DNA from: Pseudogulbenkiania sp. MAI-1
GTDB lineage: Bacteria; Pseudomonadota; Gammaproteobacteria; Burkholderiales; Chromobacteriaceae
Assembly: GCF_000527175.1 (NCBI RefSeq)
Contig: NZ_AZUR01000001.1
Span: forward strand, 1,523,011-1,587,010
Direction of reading: 5' to 3'
DNA length: 64,000 nucleotides
The notes below the pieces were generated by a model, which had not been told where the DNA came from, did not search any database, and saw only the letters and a list, made by a program, of their open reading frames with translations. A program made the position numbers and the translations under genes. Shown one piece after another: positions 1 through 8,205 of this stretch. Each line of letters starts with the position of its first letter. Within the stretch, counting starts at the first letter, position 1.

Positions 1-980
1 ACTACCGCCAGGCCGTGCAGGAACTGCTGTTCGGCGCCGGCCACGAAGCGGTCAAGTCCGGCCGCATCGCCACCATCCAGACCATCGGCGGCTCCGGCGC
101 GCTGAAGATCGGTGCCGACCTCCTGAAGCGCTACTTCCCGGCAAGCGAAGTCTGGGTCAGCAGCCCCACCTGGGACAACCACCGCGCCATGTTCGAAGGT
201 GCCGGCTTCACCGTGCACGACTACCCGTACTACGACGCGGCGACGGGCGGCGTGAAGTTCGACGAGATGATGGCCTGCCTCAAGGGGCTGCCGGCCAAGG
301 CTGTGGTGCTGCTGCACCCGTGCTGCCACAACCCGACCGGCGTCGACCTCTCCAATGACCAGTGGCGCGAGGTGATCGAGGTGGTCAAACAGCGCGGGCT
401 GATTCCCTTCCTCGACATCGCCTACCAGGGCTTCGGCGACGGGCTCGACGAAGACGCCTACGCCATCCGCGCCATGGCTGACGCCGGCATCAGCTTCTTC
501 GTCAGCAACTCGTTCTCCAAGAACCTGTCGTTCTACGGCGAGCGCTGCGGCGGCCTGTCGGTGGTGTGCCAGGATGCCGAAGAAGCCGGCCGCGTGCTGG
601 GCCAGATGAAGGCCACCGTGCGCCGCAACTACTCCAGCCCGCCGACCCACGGCGGCCAGGTCACCGCCACCGTGATGAACGACCCGGCGCTGCGCGAGGA
701 ATGGGAAGGCGAAGTCGCCGAGATGCGTGAGCGCATCAAGGCCATGCGCCAGAAGCTCTACGACGTGCTCGCCGCCAAGGTGCCGGGTCGCGACTTCAGC
801 TACTTCATCAAGCAGCGCGGCATGTTCAGCTACACCGGCCTGACCCCGGAACAAGTCGACCGCCTGCGCGAAGAATTCGCCGTCTACCTGGTGCGCTCCG
901 GCCGCATGTGCGTCGCCGGCCTCAACAGCCGTAACGTCGAGTATGTGGCGGATGCCATGGCCGAGGTGCTGAAAGGCTGA
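1..980 (+). CDS. Aromatic amino acid / aspartate-type aminotransferase, 5' end cut by window
   Basis: Class I PLP-dependent aminotransferase of the AspC/TyrB group, transferring amino groups between tyrosine, phenylalanine or aspartate and 2-oxoglutarate in the cytoplasm. The open frame is already running at base 3 (Y-R-Q-A-V), so roughly 70 N-terminal residues lie outside the window; the GTG at 15 is only the first in-frame start-like codon. Visible signatures are LLHPCCHNPTGVD, the PLP-lysine motif SNSFSKNLSFYGERCGG, and near the end SGRMCVAGL, which carries the arginine that binds the substrate carboxylate in this family. A hairpin terminator follows. Substrate preference (aspartate or aromatic) cannot be settled from sequence alone. 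Confidence 0.9.
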   Translation, partial: YRQAVQELLFGAGHEAVKSGRIATIQTIGGSGALKIGADLLKRYFPASEVWVSSPTWDNHRAMFEGAGFTVHDYPYYDAATGGVKFDEMMACLKGLPAKAVVLLHPCCHNPTGVDLSNDQWREVIEVVKQRGLIPFLDIAYQGFGDGLDEDAYAIRAMADAGISFFVSNSFSKNLSFYGERCGGLSVVCQDAEEAGRVLGQMKATVRRNYSSPPTHGGQVTATVMNDPALREEWEGEVAEMRERIKAMRQKLYDVLAAKVPGRDFSYFIKQRGMFSYTGLTPEQVDRLREEFAVYLVRSGRMCVAGLNSRNVEYVADAMAEVLKG

Positions 981-1003
981 CGATCCGCTTGTCGTGCCAA
1001 TGA

Positions 1004-1038
1004 AAACGGCCGCCCGTAATAGGGTGGCCGTTTGTTTT
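1004..1038. terminator. Bidirectional rho-independent terminator
   Basis: Stem AAACGGCC-g-CCC (1004-1015) pairs with GGGtGGCCGTTT (1022-1033) around a short loop. T-rich sequence follows on the plus strand (GTTTTGG) and a short T run on the minus strand. It lies between the convergent aminotransferase and fliW genes and can serve both. Confidence 0.8.
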
Positions 1039-1053
1039 GGAGGAGGAGCGGGA

Positions 1054-1500
1054 TCAGCCGCGATTGTGAAACAGGATGTCGCACCCCAGTCCGGCCTTCT
1101 GCAAGCCGCGGCGAGCCGCCAGGTTGATCACCAGCGGGTTGCGCACGTTGGCCTTGAGTGGCGCCAGCACCGGGTGCGACTCGTCTGTTGTCTCCTGGGG
1201 CTTGTACACCATCAGCAGGATGGCGGCGTCCTCCGGGCGGGTCAGCTCGAGCGCGGCCACGTCATCCTCGCTCAGCTCGATCTCGTAGCGCAGCCCCAAC
1301 TCGCTGGGCGATACCACGCTGAACAGCACGTCCGGGTTGTCCAGCGACTGCATCCAGAACACGCTGGGATTGGCTTTGCCCTGGTCGTGGAACAGTTGGA
1401 AGCGGGTGCAGTTCTCAAAGGCGGGAATACCATGGGGGAAGTGCAGGGTGGCAGCGTCGTTCACCTCGACTTCGCCCAGCAGGCTCGATCTGAACAGCAT
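1054..1500 (-). CDS. fliW: Flagellar assembly factor FliW
   Basis: 148 residues, the usual FliW length. FliW is a cytoplasmic adapter that binds the translational regulator CsrA and flagellin, releasing CsrA control when flagellin is exported. Family features are the N-terminal segment LGEVEVNDAATLHFPHGIPAF, the WMQSLDNPDVLFSVVSP core and the C-terminal NVRNPLVINLAARRGLQ. The ATG is preceded by TAGGAG at suitable spacing. No other flagellar gene lies in the window, so it is an isolated locus here, convergent with the aminotransferase gene. Confidence 0.93.
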   Translation of the reverse strand: MLFRSSLLGEVEVNDAATLHFPHGIPAFENCTRFQLFHDQGKANPSVFWMQSLDNPDVLFSVVSPSELGLRYEIELSEDDVAALELTRPEDAAILLMVYKPQETTDESHPVLAPLKANVRNPLVINLAARRGLQKAGLGCDILFHNRG

Positions 1501-1699
1501 GGTTGGCTCCTAACGGGAATCTGGCTGCCCATTATGCCTGACGGATGGCGCTCCGGCCGTGAAAAATGGCCTGTCTTTGCCACACTCCGGGGAAGGGGGT
1601 TCCTGTATTACAATCCGCCCTTGCGCAAGGTTTGTCGCAGGGCAGGGGAATCCAGCCTACCCTCGACGGCCCGTAACCGGTTTCCTGAGGTGTCATGCC

Positions 1700-1912
1700 A
1701 TGTTTCAACTGTTTTTCCGCCGCCTGCGTCAGGATCGCCGCCTGGCCATCGTGGTGCTGCTGTTGTCCACCCTGCTGTTGATGCTGGCCGGTGCCGGCAT
1801 GCAGTCCACGCCCGATGCCGGCCTGTTGCCGGCATTGCTGTGGTCCTTGCTGATGGTGGTGGGTCTGGTCGGGCAGCTCACCGCACTGGCCGCCCTGATG
1901 AAAAAACCATGA
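1700..1912 (+). CDS. Small inner-membrane protein, 70 aa, unknown function
   Basis: Not recognised as a named family. The chosen ATG opens M-F-Q-L-F-F-R-R-L-R, a short basic cytoplasmic end, followed by two hydrophobic segments (about residues 17-36 and 43-65) separated by a short polar turn, ending K-K-P. This predicts a two-pass inner-membrane hairpin with both ends in the cytoplasm. The frame stays open upstream to 1559 but that part reads like non-coding sequence. It stands alone, with fliW divergent upstream and a strong promoter downstream. Confidence 0.55.
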   Translation: MFQLFFRRLRQDRRLAIVVLLLSTLLLMLAGAGMQSTPDAGLLPALLWSLLMVVGLVGQLTALAALMKKP

Positions 1913-1969
1913 AGTAAAAACGGCATTCAAAACAGCATCTTAAAGCCATGGCTTCGATAGGGTTTAGTG

Positions 1970-1998
1970 TTGACTGGGGCCAGGGCGGGGCGCATAAT
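1970..1998 (+). promoter_or_regulatory. Strong sigma-70 promoter
   Basis: TTGACT (1970-1975), a 17-base spacer and CATAAT (1993-1998) match the sigma-70 consensus very well. Transcription should start near 2005, only about 15 bases before a complete terminator hairpin. Confidence 0.7.
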
Positions 1999-2004
1999 CG
2001 CGCC

Positions 2005-2056
2005 GCACAATGATCGAAAACAAGGCTCCACTTGCCGTGGGGCCTTGTTCTTTTTC
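2005..2056 (+). ncRNA. Possible ~50-nt small RNA or attenuated leader ending in an intrinsic terminator
   Basis: Downstream of the promoter at 1970-1998, a 12-bp stem (AACAAGGCTCCA at about 2019-2030 with TGGGGCCTTGTT at about 2038-2049, one G-T pair) is followed by CTTTTTCCT. A transcript would be about 50 bases unless polymerase reads through into the gene starting at 2080. It may be a tiny RNA, an attenuator, or a terminator for a transcript from further upstream that only happens to lie beside the promoter. Confidence 0.45.
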
Positions 2057-2079
2057 CTCTCTTCGGGAGTGTTCCGGCC

Positions 2080-2499
2080 ATGGATCACCAAGGGTTGCTA
2101 CGACAGCTGGAAACGTTGGCGCTGCCTGAGGCAGACTTCAATCACGAAGCCCATCTGCTGGCGGCCTGGGCCTACCGGCGCAACTATCCGGCGCGCGAGG
2201 CGGCGGCCCGCTGCTCCCGCACTCTGTCGCGCTACGCCATGGCCAAGGGCGCGGCGCACAAGTACCACCACACGCTGACCATGGCGGCGCTGGCCATCCT
2301 GTACAGCCGCCTCGACGCCAGGCCGGAACTGCTGGACGACTGGTCCGCCTTCCTGGCCTCCTGTCCCGACCTGAAGAACGATCTGCCGAGTCTGCTGCGG
2401 CAACACTATTCCGAAGAAAAACTGCAAGACGAGACCGCTCGCAAGGCCTTTGTCGAGCCGGACCTCAAGCCGCTGCCCGATAGCGACATGCTGCACTGA
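2080..2499 (+). CDS. Conserved-looking hypothetical protein, 139 aa
   Basis: Not assigned to a named family. The ATG at 2080 (M-D-H-Q-G-L-L) is preferred over the longer open frame because upstream residues come from the terminator region. The protein is soluble and probably all-helical, with a His/Arg-rich middle (HEAHLLAAWAYRR, AAHKYHHTLTMAALAILYSRL) that could hold a metal or nucleotide, although no catalytic motif is evident. It ends 26 bases before trhP and is probably cotranscribed with it. Confidence 0.7.
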   Translation: MDHQGLLRQLETLALPEADFNHEAHLLAAWAYRRNYPAREAAARCSRTLSRYAMAKGAAHKYHHTLTMAALAILYSRLDARPELLDDWSAFLASCPDLKNDLPSLLRQHYSEEKLQDETARKAFVEPDLKPLPDSDMLH

Positions 2500-2524
2500 A
2501 AGAAAAACTGGAACCGAAAACCCG

Positions 2525-3868
2525 ATGAAAGCCCCGGAACTGCTGCTCCCCGCCGGCTCGCTCGACAAGATGCGCGCCGCCTACGATTATGGCGCCGACG
2601 CCGTCTACGCCGGCCAGCCGCGCTACTCCCTGCGTGCTCGCAACAACGAATTCAAACTGGAAGAGCTGCGCCAAGGCATCGAAGAAGCGCATGCGCGCGG
2701 CAAGCAGTTCTTCGTCGCCAGCAACATCCTCCCGCACAACGCCAAGCTCAAGACCTACCTCGCCGACATGGAGCCGGTGATCGCCATGAAGCCGGACGCG
2801 CTGATCATGGCCGACCCCGGTCTGATCATGATGGTGCGCGAGAAATGGCCGGAAGTGCCGATCCATCTCTCCGTGCAGGCCAACACCACCAACCTGATGG
2901 GTGTGAAGTTCTGGCAGAAGATCGGGCTCACCCGCGTCATCCTGTCGCGCGAACTCTCCCTCGACGAGATCGCCGAGATTCGGCAGGAATGCCCGGACAT
3001 GGAGCTCGAAGTGTTCGTGCACGGCGCGCTGTGCATCGCCTATTCTGGCCGCTGCCTGCTGTCCGGCTACTTCAACCACCGCGACCCGAACCAGGGCACC
3101 TGTACCAACGCCTGCCGCTGGGACTACAAGATGCACGACACCCAGGCCGACGACGCCGGTGACGTGCAGGTGATCAAGTTCGACTTCAACAAGGCGCTGG
3201 AAGAAGCCAACCAGAGCTTCGCCGCCTGCGGCGGAGCCGAGCGCCACCCGCTGGCCGACAAGACCTACCTGATCGAAGAGGGCAGCCGCCCGGGCGAACT
3301 GATGCCGATCATCGAGGACGAGCACGGCACCTACATCATGAACTCCAAGGATCTGCGCGCCATCGAGCAGGTGGAGAAGCTGGTCAAGATCGGCGTCGAC
3401 TCGCTGAAGATCGAAGGCCGTACCAAGAGCCTCTACTACGTGTCGCGCACCGCTCAGGCCTACCGCAAGGCCATCGACGACGCCGTCGCCGGCCGGCCGT
3501 TCGATTACAGTCTGCTGGCCGATCTCGAAGGCCTCGCCAACCGCGGCTACACCCCCGGCTTCCTCGAGCGTCACCAGACCCAGGAATACCAGAACTACCT
3601 CACCGGCCACTCCCAGGCCAAGCGCAGCCAGTACGTCGGCGAAGTGCTGGAAGTGGACGCCGAGGGCTGGGCGCTGATCGACGTGAAGAACCGCTTCGCC
3701 GTCGGCGACAAGCTGGAAATCATCCACCCGAGCGGTAATCGCATCGTCGATCTCACCACCATGACGCGCGATGGTGCTGCCACCGAGGTGGCGCCGGGCA
3801 ATGGCGTCAAGGTGAAGATCCCAGGCATGGCCGGGATGGAGAAGGCGCTGATCGCGCGCCTGCTCTGA
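2525..3868 (+). CDS. trhP: tRNA uridine-34 hydroxylation protein TrhP (YegQ), peptidase U32 family
   Basis: 447 residues, close in length and sequence to E. coli YegQ/TrhP. TrhP carries out the prephenate-dependent, oxygen-independent hydroxylation of wobble uridine in tRNA, the first step toward cmo5U and related modifications. Clear signatures: ELLLPAGSLDKMRAAYDYGADAVYAG at the N-terminus, NILPHNAKLKTYL, and the cysteine cluster in CIAYSGRCLLSGY and GTCTNACRW, which in this family holds an iron-sulfur cluster. The ATG at 2525 follows GGAACCGAAAACCCG. The family name (peptidase U32) is historical and no protease activity is implied. Confidence 0.93.
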   Translation: MKAPELLLPAGSLDKMRAAYDYGADAVYAGQPRYSLRARNNEFKLEELRQGIEEAHARGKQFFVASNILPHNAKLKTYLADMEPVIAMKPDALIMADPGLIMMVREKWPEVPIHLSVQANTTNLMGVKFWQKIGLTRVILSRELSLDEIAEIRQECPDMELEVFVHGALCIAYSGRCLLSGYFNHRDPNQGTCTNACRWDYKMHDTQADDAGDVQVIKFDFNKALEEANQSFAACGGAERHPLADKTYLIEEGSRPGELMPIIEDEHGTYIMNSKDLRAIEQVEKLVKIGVDSLKIEGRTKSLYYVSRTAQAYRKAIDDAVAGRPFDYSLLADLEGLANRGYTPGFLERHQTQEYQNYLTGHSQAKRSQYVGEVLEVDAEGWALIDVKNRFAVGDKLEIIHPSGNRIVDLTTMTRDGAATEVAPGNGVKVKIPGMAGMEKALIARLL

Positions 3869-4172
3869 GCGCTGGTGAATAAATCTGCTGTGCGTCCCGA
3901 TCCCGGTCCTGCGATGCTCGCCGTACCACTTGTACGGCTGTGCTTCTTAAACCGGCCTCGGGTCGCTCGCAACGATTTCTTTCACAAGCTCTAAGCTGGC
4001 ACACCGTTGGGCCAAAGGCGCGGCGCTCTCCGATGGGACGCCGCGTCTTGCTTTGAACACCGCACGCTGCACTGCGGCAAAGTTTGCCCTGGCCGGCGGC
4101 GAGCGCTTACAATTTCACCCTGATATCGCGCCGGGCTCCGCCAGTCCCGGCGCCAGACCTTTCGGGACCGAC
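3869..4172. other. 304-bp intergenic region with palindromic element
   Basis: No gene seen. It holds a perfect 7-bp inverted repeat GCCGTAC-cactt-GTACGGC (about 3920-3938) within a longer GC-rich block, then the motif ACCGGCCTCGGGT (3951-3963), which recurs twice near asd. A second hairpin (GCGGCG near 4021 with CGCCGC near 4039) precedes argS and could terminate trhP transcription. Short open frames here on either strand look non-coding. Confidence 0.6.
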
Positions 4173-5891
4173 ATGACCATTCAGCAACTCATTTCCGCGC
4201 GGGTGCAGGCAGCACTCGCCGCCGCTGGCGCGCCTGACGCGCCGGCCAACGTCCAGCCGGCCAGCAAGCCGGAATTCGGCGACTACCAGGCCAACGGCGT
4301 GATGGCCGCCGCCAAGCAGCTCAAGACCAACCCGCGCGAACTGGCCCAGAAGGTACTGGCCGTGCTCGACCTCGACGGTATCGCCAGCAAGCTGGAAATC
4401 GCCGGCCCCGGCTTCATCAACATCCACCTCGACCCGGCCTTCCTCGCCCGTCGCGCCGAAACGGCGCTGGCCGATGAGTCCTTGGGCATCGCCAAGGTCG
4501 ACGCCAAGAAGGTCATGGTGGAGTATTCCTCGGTCAACCTTGCCAAGGAAATGCATATCGGCCACCTGCGCGGCGGCATCATCGGCGACGCGCTGGTCCG
4601 CGTGAACAGCTTCATCGGCCACGATGTGGTGCGCCAGAACCATGTGGGAGACTGGGGTACCCAGTTCGGCATGCTGGTGGCCTATATGGTGGAAACCAGC
4701 AAGAGCGGTCAGGCCGACCTCGAACTCAAAGACCTCGATACCTTCTACAAGCACTCCAAGAAGCGTTTCGACGAAGATCCGGCCTTTGCCGACACCGCCC
4801 GCGATTACGTGGTGAAGCTGCAGTCCGGCGATGCCGAGGTGCTGAAACTGTGGCAGCAGTTCGTCAAGCTGTCGCTGACCCACTGCAACGCCATCTACCG
4901 GAAACTGGGCCTGCTGTTGAACGACGACGACGTGCGCGGCGAAAGCTTCTACAACGACGATCTGCCGGTGCTGGTGGAAGAACTGCGCCAGAAAGGCCTG
5001 CTGGTCGAAGACCAGGGCGCTCAGGTCGTCTTCCTCGACGAATTCAAGAACAAGGAAGGCGAACCGGCGGCCTTCATCGTCCAGAAGCAGGGCGGTGGCT
5101 ACCTGTACGCCACCACCGACCTCGGCGCCATTCGCTTCCGTGTGAACAAGCTGGGGCTGGATCGCTGCCTGTACGTGGTCGATTCGCGCCAGAGCCTGCA
5201 CTTCCAGCAGTTGTTCTCCACCGCACGCAAGGCCGGCTGGCTGCCGGAGAGCGCCGACTTCCAGCACATCGGCCATGGCACCATCATGGGGCCGGACGGC
5301 AAGCCGCTGAAAACCCGTTCCGGCGAGAACGTCAAGCTGGTGGAACTGCTGGACGAGGCGGTGGAACGCGCTTTCCAGCTGGTTACCAGCAAGAACCCGG
5401 AGCTGCCGGAAGCCGAGCGTCGCCAGATCGCCGCGGTGGTGGGCATTGGCGCGCTGAAGTACGCCGATTTGAGTAAGAGCCGCAATACCGACTATATCTT
5501 CGACTGGGACGCCATGCTCAGCTTCGAGGGCAACACCGCTCCGTACCTGCAGTATGCCTACACCCGCGTACAGAGCGTGTTCCGCAAGGCCGAGGACTTC
5601 GACCCGGCGGCCAAGGTAGTGATTACCGAGGTGGCAGAAAAGCAGCTGGCGGTCGCACTGGCGCAGTTCGAGGACGTGGTGTTCGCCGTGGCCGACAGCA
5701 GTCAGCCGCACCACCTGTGCGGCTATCTGTACAACGTGGCCACGCTGTTCTCGCGCTTCTACGAAGCCTGCCCGATCCTCAAGAGCGAGGGCGAAGTGCG
5801 AGCAAGCCGCCTGCAACTGGCGGCCCTCACCGCCAAGACCCTCAAGAGCGGCCTGGATCTGCTGGGCATCGACGTGCTGGACGCGATGTAA
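4173..5891 (+). CDS. argS: Arginyl-tRNA synthetase
   Basis: 572 residues, class Ia aminoacyl-tRNA synthetase charging tRNA-Arg in an ATP-dependent reaction that in this enzyme requires bound tRNA. The N-terminal additional domain is residues 1-110, the HIGH signature is at 128-131 (KEMHIGHLRGG), the degenerate KMSK loop is represented by GPDGKPLKTRSG, and the C-terminal DALR anticodon-binding domain ends in GLDLLGIDVLDAM. The ATG at 4173 starts M-T-I-Q-Q-L and is preferred over a longer frame from 4053 that lacks family similarity. Confidence 0.96.
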   Translation: MTIQQLISARVQAALAAAGAPDAPANVQPASKPEFGDYQANGVMAAAKQLKTNPRELAQKVLAVLDLDGIASKLEIAGPGFINIHLDPAFLARRAETALADESLGIAKVDAKKVMVEYSSVNLAKEMHIGHLRGGIIGDALVRVNSFIGHDVVRQNHVGDWGTQFGMLVAYMVETSKSGQADLELKDLDTFYKHSKKRFDEDPAFADTARDYVVKLQSGDAEVLKLWQQFVKLSLTHCNAIYRKLGLLLNDDDVRGESFYNDDLPVLVEELRQKGLLVEDQGAQVVFLDEFKNKEGEPAAFIVQKQGGGYLYATTDLGAIRFRVNKLGLDRCLYVVDSRQSLHFQQLFSTARKAGWLPESADFQHIGHGTIMGPDGKPLKTRSGENVKLVELLDEAVERAFQLVTSKNPELPEAERRQIAAVVGIGALKYADLSKSRNTDYIFDWDAMLSFEGNTAPYLQYAYTRVQSVFRKAEDFDPAAKVVITEVAEKQLAVALAQFEDVVFAVADSSQPHHLCGYLYNVATLFSRFYEACPILKSEGEVRASRLQLAALTAKTLKSGLDLLGIDVLDAM

Positions 5892-5913
5892 TCGGCCCGG
5901 CCTGTTGCTACAG

Positions 5914-5942
5914 AAAGCCCAATCTTCCGGTTGGGCTTTTTT
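5914..5942. terminator. Rho-independent terminator of argS
   Basis: Perfect 9-bp stem AAAGCCCAA (5914-5922) and TTGGGCTTT (5931-5939) with an 8-base loop and continuing T run. It lies between convergent argS and the solute-binding protein gene. Confidence 0.85.
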
Positions 5943-5949
5943 GCGTGTA

Positions 5950-6789
5950 TCAGGGCTCCAAACCGAGGCGCACCACCTGAGGCGGGGCTGGCTCGCCGGG
6001 AAACCAGCGCTGATGAATGGCCTGGAAGGTACCGTCCTTCTTCATGTCGCGCAACGCGGCCTGCCACTGCAGGATGGTGTCGCGGTCGGTGCCGCGCGAA
6101 AAGGCGAGATAAAGATCCAGCGAGTCGAGCGTCATCACCCGGGACACGCGGCCCGGTGCAATGCCGAGCCGTTGCAGGGTCTGGGCGACGGCGATATTGC
6201 CCTCCACCCACAGATCAACCCGCCTGGCCAGCAGCATGCGCGCCGCTTCCTCCGTGCTGCCGGTCTGGCGGATGGCGGTGAAGCCCTTGCTGCGGGCCGT
6301 GCTCTCGAAAATGCTGCCCTGATAAGCGGCCACTTCCCGTTTCAGGATGTCGCTGCCCAAGGCCTGCAGCGACATGGCCTCTTCGCTGCGCGCCAACAGC
6401 ACGGTGCTGGAAATGGCGATCGGGCCGAGCAGGGTCATGCTGCGTTCGCGTTCGGCGTTGCGGCCGACGGTGAACAGCATCACGTTGGGCCGGCTCAGCA
6501 ACAGCTTGTAGCCGCGTATCCACGGCACCACGGCAATGCTGCTGCTCTGTCCGGTACGACGCAGAATCTCGTTCACCACCTCGACCGCCATGCCGTCGGG
6601 GGTACCCTTGCCGCTGGTGAAGGTCATCGGCGGCCACTCCTCGGTGTACAAGGCGAGCTTGGGTGCCGCCGCTACGCCGAGCGACATCAGCAGCAGGCCG
6701 GCGGCAGCAATGTAGTGGGCCAGCCTCCTCGGGCGAGAGTGTGAAACGGGGGTGAAGCGAAGAGGGAATACAGCGGGAATCATGGCCAT
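5950..6789 (-). CDS. Periplasmic solute-binding protein (amino-acid type, SBP family 3)
   Basis: 279 residues with a signal peptide (Arg/Lys-rich start, hydrophobic LAHYIAAAGLLLMSLG, likely cut after VAAA), then an extracellular solute-binding family 3 fold starting LALYTEEWPPMTF and TPDGMAVEVVNEILRRTG. C-terminal segments GYKLLLSRPNV, VDLWVEGNIAVAQ and GTFQAIHQRWFPG fit this fold. No permease or ATPase gene is adjacent, so it may be an orphan binding protein or a sensor-like subunit, and the ligand is unknown. Start M-A-M-I-P-A is chosen; a second ATG two codons later is possible. Confidence 0.75.
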   Translation of the reverse strand: MAMIPAVFPLRFTPVSHSRPRRLAHYIAAAGLLLMSLGVAAAPKLALYTEEWPPMTFTSGKGTPDGMAVEVVNEILRRTGQSSSIAVVPWIRGYKLLLSRPNVMLFTVGRNAERERSMTLLGPIAISSTVLLARSEEAMSLQALGSDILKREVAAYQGSIFESTARSKGFTAIRQTGSTEEAARMLLARRVDLWVEGNIAVAQTLQRLGIAPGRVSRVMTLDSLDLYLAFSRGTDRDTILQWQAALRDMKKDGTFQAIHQRWFPGEPAPPQVVRLGLEP

Positions 6790-6879
6790 CCAGTCCGGTT
6801 TGGCCCGAGTATAATTCCAACTCCCTCGAAAATGATAACGTTGTTGGTGGTGCCATCTCCGGGCGGCGTTTCGGGAGCA

Positions 6880-6907
6880 TGAAAAAGCCGGGAACGCGTC
6901 CCGGCTT
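6880..6907 (-). terminator. Rho-independent terminator after phaA
   Basis: Perfect 9-bp stem AAGCCGGGA (6884-6892) and TCCCGGCTT (6899-6907). Read on the minus strand it ends in TTTTTC, just past the thiolase stop codon. Confidence 0.8.
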
Positions 6908-6929
6908 GTGTTTCGATCTTGCAGAGGGC

Positions 6930-8111
6930 TTAGTCGCGCTCGACGGCCAGCGCCACGCCCATGCCGCCACCGATGCACAGCGTGGCCAGGCCCTTCTTGG
7001 CGTCACGGCGCTGCATTTCGTGCAGCAGGCTCACCAGGATGCGGCAGCCGGACGCGCCGATCGGATGGCCGATGGCGATGGCGCCACCGTTCACGTTCAC
7101 CTTGTCGGCATCCCACTTCAGTTCGCGCGCCACGCCCAGCGCCTGGGCGGCGAAGGCTTCGTTGGCTTCGATCAGGTCGACTTCACCCAGGCTCCAGCCG
7201 GCACGTTCCAGCACGCGCTGGGTCGCCGGTACCGGGCCCATGCCCATGATGGACGGCTCGACGCCGGACGAGGCGTAGGCCTTGATGCGGGCCAGCGGCT
7301 TGAGGCCCAGTTCGGCGGCTTTCTTGGCGGTCATCATGATCACGGCGGCGGCGCCATCGTTCACGCCCGAGGCGTTGCCGGCGGTCACGGTGCCGTCCTT
7401 CTTGAAGGCCGGGCGCAGCTTGCCCAGGCCTTCGGCGGTGGCGCCCGGCTTGATGAACTCGTCGGTGGCGAAGGCGATCGGGTCGCCCTTGCGCTGCGGC
7501 ACCATCACCGGGATGATCTCTTCGGCGAACTTGCCGGCGGCCTGGGCGGCTTCGGCCTTGTTCTGCGAAGCGGCGGCGAAGGCATCCTGCTCCTCACGCG
7601 AGATGCCGTATTTCTCGGCGATGTTCTCGGCGGTGATGCCCATGTGGTACTGGTTGTACACGTCGGTCAGACCGTCGTACACCATGGTGTCGACCAGGGT
7701 GGCCGGACCCATGCGGAAGCCGTCACGCGAACCCGGCAGGATGTGCGGGGACATGCTCATGCTTTCCTGGCCGCCGGCAATCACGATCTCGGCGTCACCG
7801 CAGGCGATGGCCTGGGCTGCCAGATGGGTCACTTTCAGGCCGGAGCCGCATACCTGGTTGATGGTCATGGCCGGCACGTGCACCGGAATGCCTGCCTTGA
7901 TCAGAGCCTGGCGCGCCGGGTTCTGACCCACGCCGGCGGTCAGTACTTGGCCCATGATCACTTCGGAGACTTGTTCCGGGGCGATGCCGGTCTTTTCCAG
8001 CAGGGCCTTGATCACCGTGGCACCCAGTTCCGCTGCGGGAATCTTCGCGAGCGAGCCACCAAAGTTGCCGACAGCGGTACGACCAGCAGCGACGATAACG
8101 ATCTCTTCCAT
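6930..8111 (-). CDS. phaA: Acetyl-CoA acetyltransferase (thiolase)
   Basis: 393-residue biosynthetic thiolase II condensing two acetyl-CoA into acetoacetyl-CoA. The acyl-accepting cysteine is C88 (NQVCGSGLK), the general-acid/base residues are H349 (AIGHPIGASG) and C379 (CIGGGMG). It lies 94 bases downstream of phaC on the same strand, so a role in polyhydroxybutyrate precursor supply is likely, although the acetoacetyl-CoA reductase phaB is not in the window. A hairpin between phaC and this gene suggests partly independent expression. The symbol is inferred from context; atoB would be the alternative name. Confidence 0.9.
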   Translation of the reverse strand: MEEIVIVAAGRTAVGNFGGSLAKIPAAELGATVIKALLEKTGIAPEQVSEVIMGQVLTAGVGQNPARQALIKAGIPVHVPAMTINQVCGSGLKVTHLAAQAIACGDAEIVIAGGQESMSMSPHILPGSRDGFRMGPATLVDTMVYDGLTDVYNQYHMGITAENIAEKYGISREEQDAFAAASQNKAEAAQAAGKFAEEIIPVMVPQRKGDPIAFATDEFIKPGATAEGLGKLRPAFKKDGTVTAGNASGVNDGAAAVIMMTAKKAAELGLKPLARIKAYASSGVEPSIMGMGPVPATQRVLERAGWSLGEVDLIEANEAFAAQALGVARELKWDADKVNVNGGAIAIGHPIGASGCRILVSLLHEMQRRDAKKGLATLCIGGGMGVALAVERD

Positions 8112-8169
8112 CAGTCTTCTCCGTTCATTGGACTAAAATTGTCAGCAGCTTGGGCTGACAATGGCATGT

Positions 8170-8198
8170 TGAAAACGGCCCCGATGCCCAGGGGCCGG
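8170..8198 (-). terminator. Hairpin terminator between phaC and phaA
   Basis: CGGCCCC (8176-8182) and GGGGCCG (8191-8197) form a 7-bp GC stem. Read on the minus strand it is followed by TTTTCAAC, immediately after the phaC stop. Confidence 0.6.
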
Positions 8199-8205
8199 TT
8201 ACGGA

